Assembly: GCF_001427105.1 (NCBI RefSeq)
Contig: NZ_LMGI01000002.1
Location: forward strand, 973,025 to 1,037,024
Length of the DNA: 64,000 bases
Source: Sphingopyxis sp. Root154
GTDB lineage: Bacteria > Pseudomonadota > Alphaproteobacteria > Sphingomonadales > Sphingomonadaceae
Direction of reading: 5' to 3'
The notes beneath the pieces were generated by a model. The model searched no databases and had not been told where the DNA came from. It saw nothing but the letters and a program-made list of their open reading frames with translations. Position numbers and translations under genes: made by a program. Positions 42,334-50,487 of the stretch are shown here, piece after piece (within the stretch, counting starts at the first letter, position 1; the number at the start of each line of letters is the position of its first letter).

Positions 42334-43954
42334 TGATACGGTCCCGCTTCAATATGATGCCGTTCGCCTCGCGATCCCAGACGTCCGCCGTTCGCCCTTC
42401 AGCGCGCAGCTCGGTCTTCAGGATCTTCGCGGTCGGTGTCTTGGGAAGATCGTCGAGGATACGGATGTAGCGCGGCACCATGTAATAGGGCATCCGGACG
42501 CGCAGATGATCGACGAGGGCGACCGGATCGATCGACGCTCCGGGGTTAGACGATAGCGCCACCATGACTTCATCTTCGCCGAATTCGCTGGCAACGGCAT
42601 AGGCGGCGGCTTCGCGGACCGCACCGAACGACAGGCATTCGCGCTCGACCTCATAGGAGGAAATATTTTCCCCCCGGCGGCGTATCGAGTCCTTGGCGCG
42701 GTCGACGAAATAATAATCGCCGTCGGCCGAGCGGCGGAACAGGTCGCCCGTGTGGAACCAGCCATTGCGCCAGACCGCGGCCGTCGCTTCGGCATTGCCG
42801 GCGTAGCCATGGGACGTCGACCACGGGCGGTCGGCACGGACCAGCAGTTCGCCGACCTCGCCGGACGCGACCTCCCGATCCTGCGCATCTGCGATACGCA
42901 AGGTCACGCCGGCGCGCGCGCGCCCGCAGCTTTCGGCATCGGCCTGATCTTCGCGTGACAGGATCGGCACCGCCAGTTCGGTCATGTTGAACATGGTTCG
43001 GGTGGCGACGCCGAAGCGCGCGGAAAAATCCGTCGCCGTCTGCCCGTGCGGCAGGACATAAGCCCATTGCAGCCCGTGATCCCGTTCACCGGGCGCTGAC
43101 GCCTGCTTGTTCAGAAATCCCGCCATCGCGCCCAGAAGCGTGCAGCAGGTCGACCGCGTTTCGCGTACCACGTCCCAGAAACGCCCGGTCTCGAACTGTT
43201 CGGGCAGCGCGATCGAGTGCCCCAGCAAAAGGGTGCCGATGGTTCCGATCGTCCCGCCGGCGTGAAACAGCGGCAAGGTCACAAGATAGCGCAGGTCGGC
43301 GCAGCTCTTTTCCTCGAACGCGACGAGAGCGGCCGTCGCGCCGTGGCAATAGGAACTGAGGACCCCCTTCGATGGCCCGGTCGTTCCCGACGTATATATG
43401 ATCGCCTGCTCGTCCCAGGGCTCGATGGGCTCCTCCAGCCGGAGCAATGCCGCGTCGATGCCGGCATCGAGGTAGTCGCCGCCCAGCAACGACCTGGCTC
43501 CCTTTGGATCGACCTTGGGCTGGTCGATCAGCAACGCCGGCAACGCCGGGTCGATGTCCGCCTCGTCAAGCCGCGAAACAAGGCTGGAATGACAGATGAT
43601 CAGTTTCGGTTCCGCAATCTCGACCGCATTGCGCAGGATCGAGCCGCGATAGGCAAGATTGATCGGTGCGTAGACCGCACCCAGCCAGTTGATCCCGAAC
43701 CATACGCGCAAGGCGTCGGGTCCGTTGGGAAGCCAGCTCATCACGCGGTCGCCGCGCGCGACGCCGAGCTGCGCCAGTCCCGTCGCGACCAGACGGGCCT
43801 GCCGGCCCATTTCGGCAAAGCTCCACTGTCCGCCGCCGGGAAAAACGGCGTAAGCCTGTTCGCCGCGTTCGACTTCCCATCGCTCGAGCGCATAGCGCAA
43901 TACGGACTGGTGCCGCGGCGGAACGTCGGGGTCCATCCAGCTGAAAATGCTCAT
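42320..43954 (-). CDS. ATP-dependent acyl-CoA ligase (AMP-binding)
   Basis: The ATG at 43954 (MSIFSWMDPDVP...) follows the upstream stop by a few bases and has AGGTGA before it; the longer open frame runs into the neighbouring gene. The 544-aa product has the ANL superfamily motifs: IIYTSGTTGPSKGV (P-loop), FNMTELAVP (substrate pocket side), GWFHTGDLFRRSADGDYYFVDR and KDSIRRRGENISSYEVE, and a C-terminal KTPTAKILK with the catalytic Lys. It activates a carboxylate to its CoA thioester. As the only ligase of the operon it probably performs the entry step for the breakdown of the carboxylic substrate. Confidence 0.92.
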   Translation of the reverse strand: MSIFSWMDPDVPPRHQSVLRYALERWEVERGEQAYAVFPGGGQWSFAEMGRQARLVATGLAQLGVARGDRVMSWLPNGPDALRVWFGINWLGAVYAPINLAYRGSILRNAVEIAEPKLIICHSSLVSRLDEADIDPALPALLIDQPKVDPKGARSLLGGDYLDAGIDAALLRLEEPIEPWDEQAIIYTSGTTGPSKGVLSSYCHGATAALVAFEEKSCADLRYLVTLPLFHAGGTIGTIGTLLLGHSIALPEQFETGRFWDVVRETRSTCCTLLGAMAGFLNKQASAPGERDHGLQWAYVLPHGQTATDFSARFGVATRTMFNMTELAVPILSREDQADAESCGRARAGVTLRIADAQDREVASGEVGELLVRADRPWSTSHGYAGNAEATAAVWRNGWFHTGDLFRRSADGDYYFVDRAKDSIRRRGENISSYEVERECLSFGAVREAAAYAVASEFGEDEVMVALSSNPGASIDPVALVDHLRVRMPYYMVPRYIRILDDLPKTPTAKILKTELRAEGRTADVWDREANGIILKRDRINGSR

Positions 43955-43958
43955 TGGT

Positions 43959-44786
43959 TCACCTGCCCGTAAATGTCGGCTTGCGGTTCTCGATAAAGGC
44001 GCTGGCACCTTCCCTCGCATCTTCGGTTTCGAAAAAACAGGTCTGGTGCGCGGCTTCCTGTAACATGGCGCGGGCGTCGAGATTGCGGCCCTCCGACGCT
44101 GCGAGCAGCCTTTTCTGCATCGCGATGATGCGGGTCGGACCGTTCGCCAGCCGGTCCGCCAAAGCCGCGACGCCATCCGTGAATTCGCCGTCGTCGAATA
44201 TATGGGTCGCGAGGCCGATCGCTATCGCTTCTTCCGCTCCGACGGCACGCCCGGTCGCGAAAATCTCGAACGCGCGCGCGGGTCCGACGACGTGGCCAAG
44301 ATAGGCGGCATTCCCGAGCTGTGCGATTTTAACGAGCCCGCTTCCCATGACGGCAGAGCGCGCCATGCACCTTATGTCCGCAGCGCACGCAAGTTCGGTG
44401 CCGGCGCCGAACGACAGGCCGTTGACCGCCGCGATGACGGGCTTGGGACACCGGGTCATGAGCTGGGCGACCCGCATGTAAAGGCTGGATTTGTCGGTCG
44501 GATCAACAGCGGCCCGCTCATGATCGAAGTCGCCTTCGAGAAAAGCCTTCAGACCCGCGATATCGTCACCGGCGCAAAAAGCGCGGCCCGAACCGGTCAG
44601 GACGACCGCCCGAACATCAGCGTCGCGTTCCGCTGCGTGAAAGGCCTTGAGGAGTTCAAGACCCAGTATCCGGTCGATCGCGTTCAGCGCCGCCGGCCGG
44701 TTCATTGTCAGCCAGAGAACGCCGCCCTCGCGGCGCACCTGCAGGCAGTCATTGTCATGTGCGCTTGGCATGGAGGCTCCAGTCAT
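43959..44786 (-). CDS. Enoyl-CoA hydratase/isomerase family protein
   Basis: The 275-aa product has the crotonase fold: LTMNRPAALNAIDRILGLELL, RAFCAGDDIAGLKAFLEGDF, PVIAAVNGLSFGAGTELACAADIRCMA (oxyanion-hole Gly) and VGPARAFEIFATGRAVGAEEA. The place where hydratases carry the second catalytic Glu reads SGLVKIAQLGNAAYLG, without an obvious acid, so it may isomerise or cleave rather than hydrate. It overlaps the upstream SDR by 32 bp, or less if it starts at the internal ATG at 44771. Confidence 0.88.
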   Translation of the reverse strand: MTGASMPSAHDNDCLQVRREGGVLWLTMNRPAALNAIDRILGLELLKAFHAAERDADVRAVVLTGSGRAFCAGDDIAGLKAFLEGDFDHERAAVDPTDKSSLYMRVAQLMTRCPKPVIAAVNGLSFGAGTELACAADIRCMARSAVMGSGLVKIAQLGNAAYLGHVVGPARAFEIFATGRAVGAEEAIAIGLATHIFDDGEFTDGVAALADRLANGPTRIIAMQKRLLAASEGRNLDARAMLQEAAHQTCFFETEDAREGASAFIENRKPTFTGR

Positions 44787-45594
44787 GGTTTGTGTCGCCC
44801 GGCGTGCGGCTGAACCAGCGCGGATAGCCGTGCAGCGTCTGGCCGCCGTCGATCAGGATTTCCGCCCCGGTGATGAAGGTGGAACGGTCGCTCAACAGGA
44901 AAAGCGCAAGCTCGGCGATGTCTTCCGGTTGGCCGAGGCGGCCGACAGGCGTCTCGCCGACGATGTCGGCGCTGATGTCAGGATCGGCGAGCAGCCCCGA
45001 CGTCATGCGCGTTTCGATGACCCCGGGCATGATCAGGTTGGCACGAATGCCGTGCGCGCCGAGCTCACCCGCGAGCGTCCGCGAAAGCATCCGCAAGCCC
45101 GCCTTCGATGCGCCATAAGCGCCAAACAGCTCTGCCGCATGGGCGGCGGCGGTCGACGCATTGAACAGCAGGGATCCGCCCCGGCCCGTGTCGATTATCA
45201 GCCTGGCGGCGGCTTGCGCAACGAGAAAGCTTCCCGTCAGGTTGACGTCGATATGCTGCTTCCAGTCCTTGACCGCCACGTCCAGCAGCGCGCCATAGCG
45301 GCCGATACCGGCGTTGATGAAGGCACCGTCTAGCGCGCCGAGACGATCAGAAAGCTGTGCGGAAAGACGGTCGACATCCTCTGCCTCGGCTTGATCGCAG
45401 GCTATGGCGATCACCTCATGTCCCGTTCCGTCCAGTTCCTTCGCGAGCAGCTCGATCGGGTCGACATGCCGGTCGGTCAGACACAGGCGGGCTCCGGCGG
45501 CCCGCAGCAGCCGCGCGGTCGCGACCCCCATGGCTCCCGCCGCGCCCGAGACGAGAAAGGTCCGGCCAGCGAGCTCCTGCACCGGCCCGCTCAC
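44755..45594 (-). CDS. SDR oxidoreductase 4
   Basis: The GTG start overlaps the previous SDR's stop (GTGA). The 279-aa classical SDR has the cofactor motif VSGAAGAMGVATARLLRAAG, NAGIGRYG, the catalytic Ser in SLLFNASTAAAHA, YGASKAG (Tyr/Lys) and PGVIETRM. An acidic residue after strand 2 (CLTDRHVD) favours NAD(H). It probably oxidises or reduces a hydroxy/keto group of a CoA-bound intermediate. It is the least similar of the four SDRs in this operon and has a C-terminal extension (GYPRWFSRTPGDTNHDW). Confidence 0.9.
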   Translation of the reverse strand: MSGPVQELAGRTFLVSGAAGAMGVATARLLRAAGARLCLTDRHVDPIELLAKELDGTGHEVIAIACDQAEAEDVDRLSAQLSDRLGALDGAFINAGIGRYGALLDVAVKDWKQHIDVNLTGSFLVAQAAARLIIDTGRGGSLLFNASTAAAHAAELFGAYGASKAGLRMLSRTLAGELGAHGIRANLIMPGVIETRMTSGLLADPDISADIVGETPVGRLGQPEDIAELALFLLSDRSTFITGAEILIDGGQTLHGYPRWFSRTPGDTNHDWSLHAKRT

Positions 45595-46331
45595 AGCCTC
45601 GCTCCGCCCGATGCGTGGATCACCTCGCCCGTGACATAGGATGCGTCGCGCGAGATCAGGAACGCGACGACCGAGGCGATTTCCTGTGGCTCGCCGTAGC
45701 GCCGGAGCGGTATCTGCTCCATCATCCGCAGCCGCAGGCGATCCTGGCTGCCATCGGCGGGATTGGTCATTTCGGTCTCGGTCATGCCCGGCGCGACGGC
45801 ATTGACCCGGATTTTATGCCGGGCGAGCTCCATCGCAGCGCCCTTCGTCAGCGAGACCACTCCGCCTTTGGATGCGACATAGGCGATCTGCCGGGTCATT
45901 CCCTTGTAGGACATCGAGGCGATATTGACGATCGCTCCGCCGCCGCCGCGCGCGATACGGCAGCGGGCGAAATTCCTCGTGAGCAGATGCACCGCGGTCA
46001 GGTTGATCTCGATCACGCGGTCCCAGTCGGCGTCGGGAAAATCCTCGATCGGCGCCATGCTGACGATCCCCGCATTGTTGACGAGAGCGTCCATGCCGCG
46101 CTGATCGGCCCAGTCGACCAGGTCGGTGATCTGGTTCCGGTCGTCGAGATCGGCGACGCGATACTCGGCCGCAAGCTCGGCCGCGAGCGGCGCGAGGGTC
46201 CCCGCGTCGCGATCGGTCAGAAGCAACCGCGCGCCGCGCGCCGACAGCGTCCGGGCGGCAACCGCTCCGATCCCGCCGGCGGCGCCGGTGACCAATATGG
46301 TGAAGCCTTCGAGTGAATTGGCAATTGTCAC
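45591..46331 (-). CDS. SDR oxidoreductase 3
   Basis: The start is taken as the GTG at 46331, which overlaps the preceding stop as GTGA; GGAGG lies upstream. The 246-aa product is a classical SDR with ILVTGAAGGIGAVAARTLSA, LLTDRDAG (Asp, NAD preference), NNAGIVSM, the Ser in AIVNIASMSYKG, YVASKGG and PGMTETEMTN. It likely handles a step in the same pathway as its neighbours. The longer open frame upstream runs inside the neighbouring gene and is not needed. Confidence 0.9.
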   Translation of the reverse strand: MTIANSLEGFTILVTGAAGGIGAVAARTLSARGARLLLTDRDAGTLAPLAAELAAEYRVADLDDRNQITDLVDWADQRGMDALVNNAGIVSMAPIEDFPDADWDRVIEINLTAVHLLTRNFARCRIARGGGGAIVNIASMSYKGMTRQIAYVASKGGVVSLTKGAAMELARHKIRVNAVAPGMTETEMTNPADGSQDRLRLRMMEQIPLRRYGEPQEIASVVAFLISRDASYVTGEVIHASGGARL

Positions 46332-47083
46332 GGTCTTATCCAGCCTCCATCGACAAATAGTGCGTGGCCGGTGACGTAGCTGGCGTCGTCGGACCCCAGC
46401 CACAGCACCGCTTCCGCAATTTCTTCCGGACGCGCGAGGCGTCCCAGCGGCAACGAATGCGCAAATTTCTGCGAATGACGGTGCAGATTTGCGTCCGATT
46501 TGAGCATTTCAGTGTCGACAAAGCCGGGACAGACCGAGTTGACGCGAACGCCGGCTGGTCCGAATTCGAGCGCGAGCGACCGCGTCAGCGAAATCAGCCC
46601 GCCCTTCGAGGCGTCGTAGGAGCATTGATCCTTCATCCCGTATGCGGCGGCCGAAGCGATGTTGACGATCGCGCCGCGCGCCTGCCGCAACGCTTCCTGC
46701 GCAGCCCTCGCAAGGAGAAAGGGACCCGTCAGATTCACGTCCAGAACCTTGCGCCAATAATCGGTCTTGTGGCTGGCGAGCGGAGCGGCGCGTCCGATCG
46801 CGGCATTGTTGACGAGGACAGCGAGCCTCCCTTCCCCGTCGCAAGCTTTGGCAACAATCCCGGCGCAGGCATGCTCGTCCGAAATATCGCCCGGAACCGC
46901 GATCGCATCGCTTCCCTTTTCGCGCAGCGCGGCAACAGCCCGATCGACGTCGGCAGGGTCCCGGTCGTTGATCGCCACCCGTGCGCCGCGCGCGCCGAAC
47001 GCATGCGCAATCGCCAGTCCGATCCCCCGCGCCGCGCCCGTCACCAGCACCGGCCGGCCGCTCATATCACCCTGATAGGTCAT
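46328..47083 (-). CDS. SDR oxidoreductase 2
   Basis: The ATG at 47083 overlaps the previous stop as ATGA. The 251-aa product has VLVTGAARGIGLAIAHAFGA, AINDRDPAD (NAD-type acid), NNAAIGRA, Ser in AIVNIASAAAYG, YDASKGG and PGFVDTEMLK. It is a clear tandem paralogue of SDR 1: they share the DASKGG-SLTRSLA block, PGFVDTEMLK and a VTGH-LFVDGGW-R ending. Its product may act on the same scaffold at another position. Confidence 0.92.
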   Translation of the reverse strand: MTYQGDMSGRPVLVTGAARGIGLAIAHAFGARGARVAINDRDPADVDRAVAALREKGSDAIAVPGDISDEHACAGIVAKACDGEGRLAVLVNNAAIGRAAPLASHKTDYWRKVLDVNLTGPFLLARAAQEALRQARGAIVNIASAAAYGMKDQCSYDASKGGLISLTRSLALEFGPAGVRVNSVCPGFVDTEMLKSDANLHRHSQKFAHSLPLGRLARPEEIAEAVLWLGSDDASYVTGHALFVDGGWIRP

Positions 47084-47832
47084 CGCCGCATCCACCCCCC
47101 GTCGACGAAAAGCGTGTGGCCTGTGACATAGCTCGCGCGCTCGGACGCGAGCCATGCCACGGCGGCTGCAATCTCTTCCACTCGCCCGGTCCGCGCGATC
47201 GGCAAGGTCGCGACGAGGCGTTCCGCCACCGCCGCCAAATCGGGTGCTTCCTTCAACATCTCGGTATCGACGAAGCCCGGCGCCACCGCATTGGCGCGAA
47301 CGCCCATCGGACCCAGTTCGACCGCCAGCGAGCGCGTCAGCGTCGCGAGTCCGCCTTTCGATGCGTCATAAGCGGCCTGCCCCGCAAAGCCGACCACGGC
47401 CACCGATGCGAGGTTGACGATGGCGCCCCGCGTTGCCGCAAGATCGTCGGTCAATTCGCGAACGAGGCGGAACGCCGCCGACAGGTTGATGTCGATCACG
47501 CGGTCCCATGCCGCGTCGTCATGCGCGGCAACTTTGCCGCGAAACTCGACGCCGGCGTTGTTCACCAGCACGGCAATCGCGCCATGGGCCTTGCGTGCCG
47601 CATCGGCGATCCGTCGCGGCGCCGCGCGATCCTGCAAATCCGCGACCAGCGTCTCGATCGCGGTGCCTTGGCCACTGCATTTATCGGCGGTTTCGGCGAG
47701 ACCGGTTGCATCGCGATCGACGAGCAGCAAGGGCGCGCCCTCGTTCGCCAGCCGTATCGCGATCGCGCGGCCGATCCCGCGCGCGGCGCCGGTCACGATC
47801 GCGGGGCGCTGCATGAAACGCGCTTCGGTCAT
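47080..47832 (-). CDS. SDR oxidoreductase 1
   Basis: The ATG at 47832 overlaps the HMGCS-like stop as ATGA. The 250-aa product has AIVTGAARGIGRAIAIRLAN, LLVDRDATG (NAD-type acid), NNAGVEFRG, Ser in AIVNLASVAVVG, YDASKGG and PGFVDTEMLK. It closely resembles SDR 2, which points to a local duplication. It probably carries out an NAD-linked alcohol/ketone step in the pathway. Confidence 0.92.
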   Translation of the reverse strand: MTEARFMQRPAIVTGAARGIGRAIAIRLANEGAPLLLVDRDATGLAETADKCSGQGTAIETLVADLQDRAAPRRIADAARKAHGAIAVLVNNAGVEFRGKVAAHDDAAWDRVIDINLSAAFRLVRELTDDLAATRGAIVNLASVAVVGFAGQAAYDASKGGLATLTRSLAVELGPMGVRANAVAPGFVDTEMLKEAPDLAAVAERLVATLPIARTGRVEEIAAAVAWLASERASYVTGHTLFVDGGWMRR

Positions 47833-48875
47833 TCGAAAACGCTCAAGGGATGCGCGTGTCGCCGATATCGCCCTTCCCACCGCACCGCGGTCGCATAGTC
47901 GACCGGGCGCCGCCGCCCGATCGCCTGATGGAACGACCCCGCCTCGATCGGGCGCTCGACGATGAACGACAAGGCATCCGATCCCGCACCAAAGCCGTAG
48001 GACAGAAGCCCGACCCGGTCGCCCGGCTGCCGTTCTTCCATTTGACGGAGCAGTGCGGCCAACGGCGATGCCGCGCCGAGGTCGCCGAGCATCGGCGCAA
48101 CCGATCCGCCGGCAAAAAGCTCCGCATCGATCCCTGCGGCGCGCGCCAGTCGCCCCGTCAGCCGGCCATCGGGCTGCTGCGCCGCGACGGCCGCGAAGTC
48201 CGCGCCATCGCCCAGCCTCGCAAGCAATAGTTTCCAGGCGCCGACCATATGCTGCAAATCGCCGATGCCGCTCGATGCAAAACCCGCACCGCCCGACCGG
48301 ACATAGGGATCACCCTCAAGACGGAAACCGTCGGCAGCGTCGGACGCGGTCGAGGCCAGCGCTTCGAAGCGTGCGGCAATATTGGTGTTGCCGACAAGGA
48401 CGCAGGCCGCCCCGGCACCCGCAGTCATTTCCAGCGGATCGCCCGGCGCGGCCCGCAGGCAAAGCGCGTCGGCGCCAACCGCCAGGGCGTATTCGGAAAA
48501 GCCCGCACGCACCCAGGCGATGGCCATGGCGAGCGCCGCCGTGCCCGATTTCCCGCTGAACCGCACGTCGGTCGCGAAAACGGCCGGTGCGATCCCGAGC
48601 ATGTCGGCAAGCACCGCCGCGGCCGAGCGGGAGAGGTCGGGCGACGACTGGGTGCCAAAGAAGATCGCGCCGATGTTCGACGGAAGCGGCGCGAGCCTGC
48701 GCGCCGCTTCGGCCGCCAGCGTGATCACATCGGCGTCGGGGTCGAGAACCGCGCGCTCGCGCACGCCGCTCCGCTTTGCGGATCCCGACTGCCAGACCGC
48801 TTCGACGTCCGCCGTTGCCAGACGACCCGACGGCGCGGCGAATGCCAGATCGACGATGCCGACGGCCGCCGTCAT
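47829..48875 (-). CDS. HMG-CoA synthase / KAS III-like protein lacking the catalytic Cys
   Basis: The ATG at 48875 overlaps the DUF35 stop as ATGA. The 348-aa product has the thiolase-superfamily fold of HMG-CoA synthases: IVDLAFAAPSGRLA at the start, ALPSNIGAIFFGTQSSPDLSRSAAAVLADMLGI-like N-domain and ALAVGADALCLRA, and LGAASPLAALLRQMEERQPG with LLSYGFGAGSDALSFI at the end. Where active enzymes have VKNACYGGTAAL this one reads VRFSGKSGTAAL, so the nucleophilic Cys is Gly. It may be a structural or regulatory partner of the thiolase/DUF35 pair, or use a Cys-free chemistry. The thiolase-DUF35-HMGCS order resembles the archaeal complex. Confidence 0.8.
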   Translation of the reverse strand: MTAAVGIVDLAFAAPSGRLATADVEAVWQSGSAKRSGVRERAVLDPDADVITLAAEAARRLAPLPSNIGAIFFGTQSSPDLSRSAAAVLADMLGIAPAVFATDVRFSGKSGTAALAMAIAWVRAGFSEYALAVGADALCLRAAPGDPLEMTAGAGAACVLVGNTNIAARFEALASTASDAADGFRLEGDPYVRSGGAGFASSGIGDLQHMVGAWKLLLARLGDGADFAAVAAQQPDGRLTGRLARAAGIDAELFAGGSVAPMLGDLGAASPLAALLRQMEERQPGDRVGLLSYGFGAGSDALSFIVERPIEAGSFHQAIGRRRPVDYATAVRWEGRYRRHAHPLSVFE

Positions 48876-49294
48876 GATGCCACCCGGAATTTGAAGCCAT
48901 AAAGCGCAAGGCCCGATTGTTCGGGACGCCATTTGCGGATGACCATCTCGACCGGCTGCTCGGGCGCGAGACCGTCATATTCGGCGTCCACCACCTCGGC
49001 CATCAGGACCGGTCCTTCTTCGAGACGGATCATTGCGAAGGGGCGCGGGGCGCGGTCGCCGTGACCAACCAGCGGCGAATGATCTTCGGCCAGACAAATC
49101 ACCGTGCCGCGACCCGAGAAAACGGTCTCTTCCTGGACCGCATCGACGCAGCGAGGACAGCGTCGCCGCGGCGGGAACGAACAGGACTGGCAGGTCGGGC
49201 AATGGCTGCCGACAAGGCCATAGCGATTGCGGCGGGTACGCCACGCGCGGGCGGGTCCGGCGACGACGGGCCGGGCCGTAACATTCTGGCTCAT
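48872..49294 (-). CDS. DUF35 zinc-ribbon/OB-fold acyl-CoA-associated protein
   Basis: The 140-aa product has the rubredoxin-like zinc ribbon of DUF35 (GSHCPTCQSCSFPPRRRCPRC, two Cys pairs near residues 32-49) and a C-terminal OB fold (GRGTVICLAEDHSPLVGHGD..., RLEEGPVLMAEVVDAEYDGL). DUF35 proteins bind CoA thioesters and shuttle them between thiolases, HMG-CoA synthase-like proteins or aldolases. It starts 2 bp after the thiolase stop and overlaps the HMGCS-like start, so the three subunits are produced together and probably form a complex. Confidence 0.93.
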   Translation of the reverse strand: MSQNVTARPVVAGPARAWRTRRNRYGLVGSHCPTCQSCSFPPRRRCPRCVDAVQEETVFSGRGTVICLAEDHSPLVGHGDRAPRPFAMIRLEEGPVLMAEVVDAEYDGLAPEQPVEMVIRKWRPEQSGLALYGFKFRVAS

Positions 49295-49296
49295 TT

Positions 49297-50475
49297 TCAG
49301 TTTCCTTTCAGGACCGCGACCGCGCTGACGGCATTATTCCCGCCCATCGACTGGGCCACGCCGACCCGCGCGTCGGCGACCTGGCGCTCGCCTGCCTCGC
49401 CGCGAAGCTGCGTCACCGTTTCGCAGATGATGCTGATGCCGGTGGCGCCGGTGGGATGGCCCAGACCTATGCGGCCACCGTCGGTATTCGTCGGACAGGT
49501 GCCCCCGAGCGCTGTCTCGCCGCTTGCGACGGCGCGGGCCGCCTCGCCGCGAGGGAAGATGCCGAGCCCTTCCAGGTGGAGCGAGCCCATGACGCTGAAA
49601 CAGTCATGCACCTGCGCCACGTCGACATCGCGCGCGGTGATGCCGGCCTCCCGATAGGCGCGTTCGGCGGCGATGCGTGTCGGCACGGCCTCGGCGATAT
49701 CGTCCTCACCGGGCCAGGCACCGAACTTGGCGCCCATTGCGTTCGGCCCCGTGGCGGCCGTGATGCTTGCGACCTGGACGGCGCGCCGACGCGAGGCATC
49801 GCCGCCCGCCCGGGCGAGAATTACCGCCGCGGCGCCGTCGCAGCCGCGTGCGCATTCGGCGCGGGTGATCGGCCGCGACGCCCAGCCCGACTGCATGATC
49901 TCGTCGATGCCGAGCGCGCCGCGGCGATAGTCGATCGCATTCGAGTTGCGGGAGGCATACCAGCGGTCCTGCATCGCAAAGGCGGCGACATGTTCGGGCG
50001 CCACGCCGTATTTCTGCATATAGCGCGCGTGCATGAGCGCCATCGTATCGACATAGTCGAAGCCCGCGGGCGCTTCATAATCCTGGTCAGGGTACGACAG
50101 CAGAGCGTCTGACACCGAATAAACATCCGACATTTTCTCGACGCCGACGACGATGACGCACTCGCTCTGGCCCGAACGGATCATGTTGACCCCCTGCATG
50201 AACGCCATGGTCCCGCCCGCGCACGCGCCAACAACTTGAGCGAAAGGGCCGCTGGGCAGGTCGAGTTCTTCGGCGACGAGCGGGCCGAGATTCTGCTGTT
50301 CGAACGCCTCCGGGCAGGTGACCGACACCAGCCCGCCGTCAATGGTCGATCGCTCGATGCCGGCGTCGGCAAGGGCACCGCTTCCGGCTTCGAACACGAG
50401 ATCGCGCCATCCCCTGTCGGCCCGGTAGCCATGCCTGGCCATGCCCACGCCGATGATTTCCGCTTTTATGGTCAT
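49297..50475 (-). CDS. Thiolase-family protein (SCP2-type)
   Basis: The 392-aa product has an SCP2-thiolase layout: IIGVGMARHGYRADRGW, the nucleophilic Cys in VVGACAGGTMAFMQG (near residue 84), VHDCFSVMGSLHLEGLG, and GGRIGLGHPTGATGISI with the active His. It can cleave or condense beta-ketoacyl-CoA. Partnering with DUF35 is known for SCP2-type thiolases in archaea and in steroid side-chain degradation. It is the first enzyme gene after the TonB receptor, separated by 12 bp from it, and defines the pathway as CoA-linked. Confidence 0.92.
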   Translation of the reverse strand: MTIKAEIIGVGMARHGYRADRGWRDLVFEAGSGALADAGIERSTIDGGLVSVTCPEAFEQQNLGPLVAEELDLPSGPFAQVVGACAGGTMAFMQGVNMIRSGQSECVIVVGVEKMSDVYSVSDALLSYPDQDYEAPAGFDYVDTMALMHARYMQKYGVAPEHVAAFAMQDRWYASRNSNAIDYRRGALGIDEIMQSGWASRPITRAECARGCDGAAAVILARAGGDASRRRAVQVASITAATGPNAMGAKFGAWPGEDDIAEAVPTRIAAERAYREAGITARDVDVAQVHDCFSVMGSLHLEGLGIFPRGEAARAVASGETALGGTCPTNTDGGRIGLGHPTGATGISIICETVTQLRGEAGERQVADARVGVAQSMGGNNAVSAVAVLKGN

Positions 50476-50487
50476 TGTCCGGACGCC

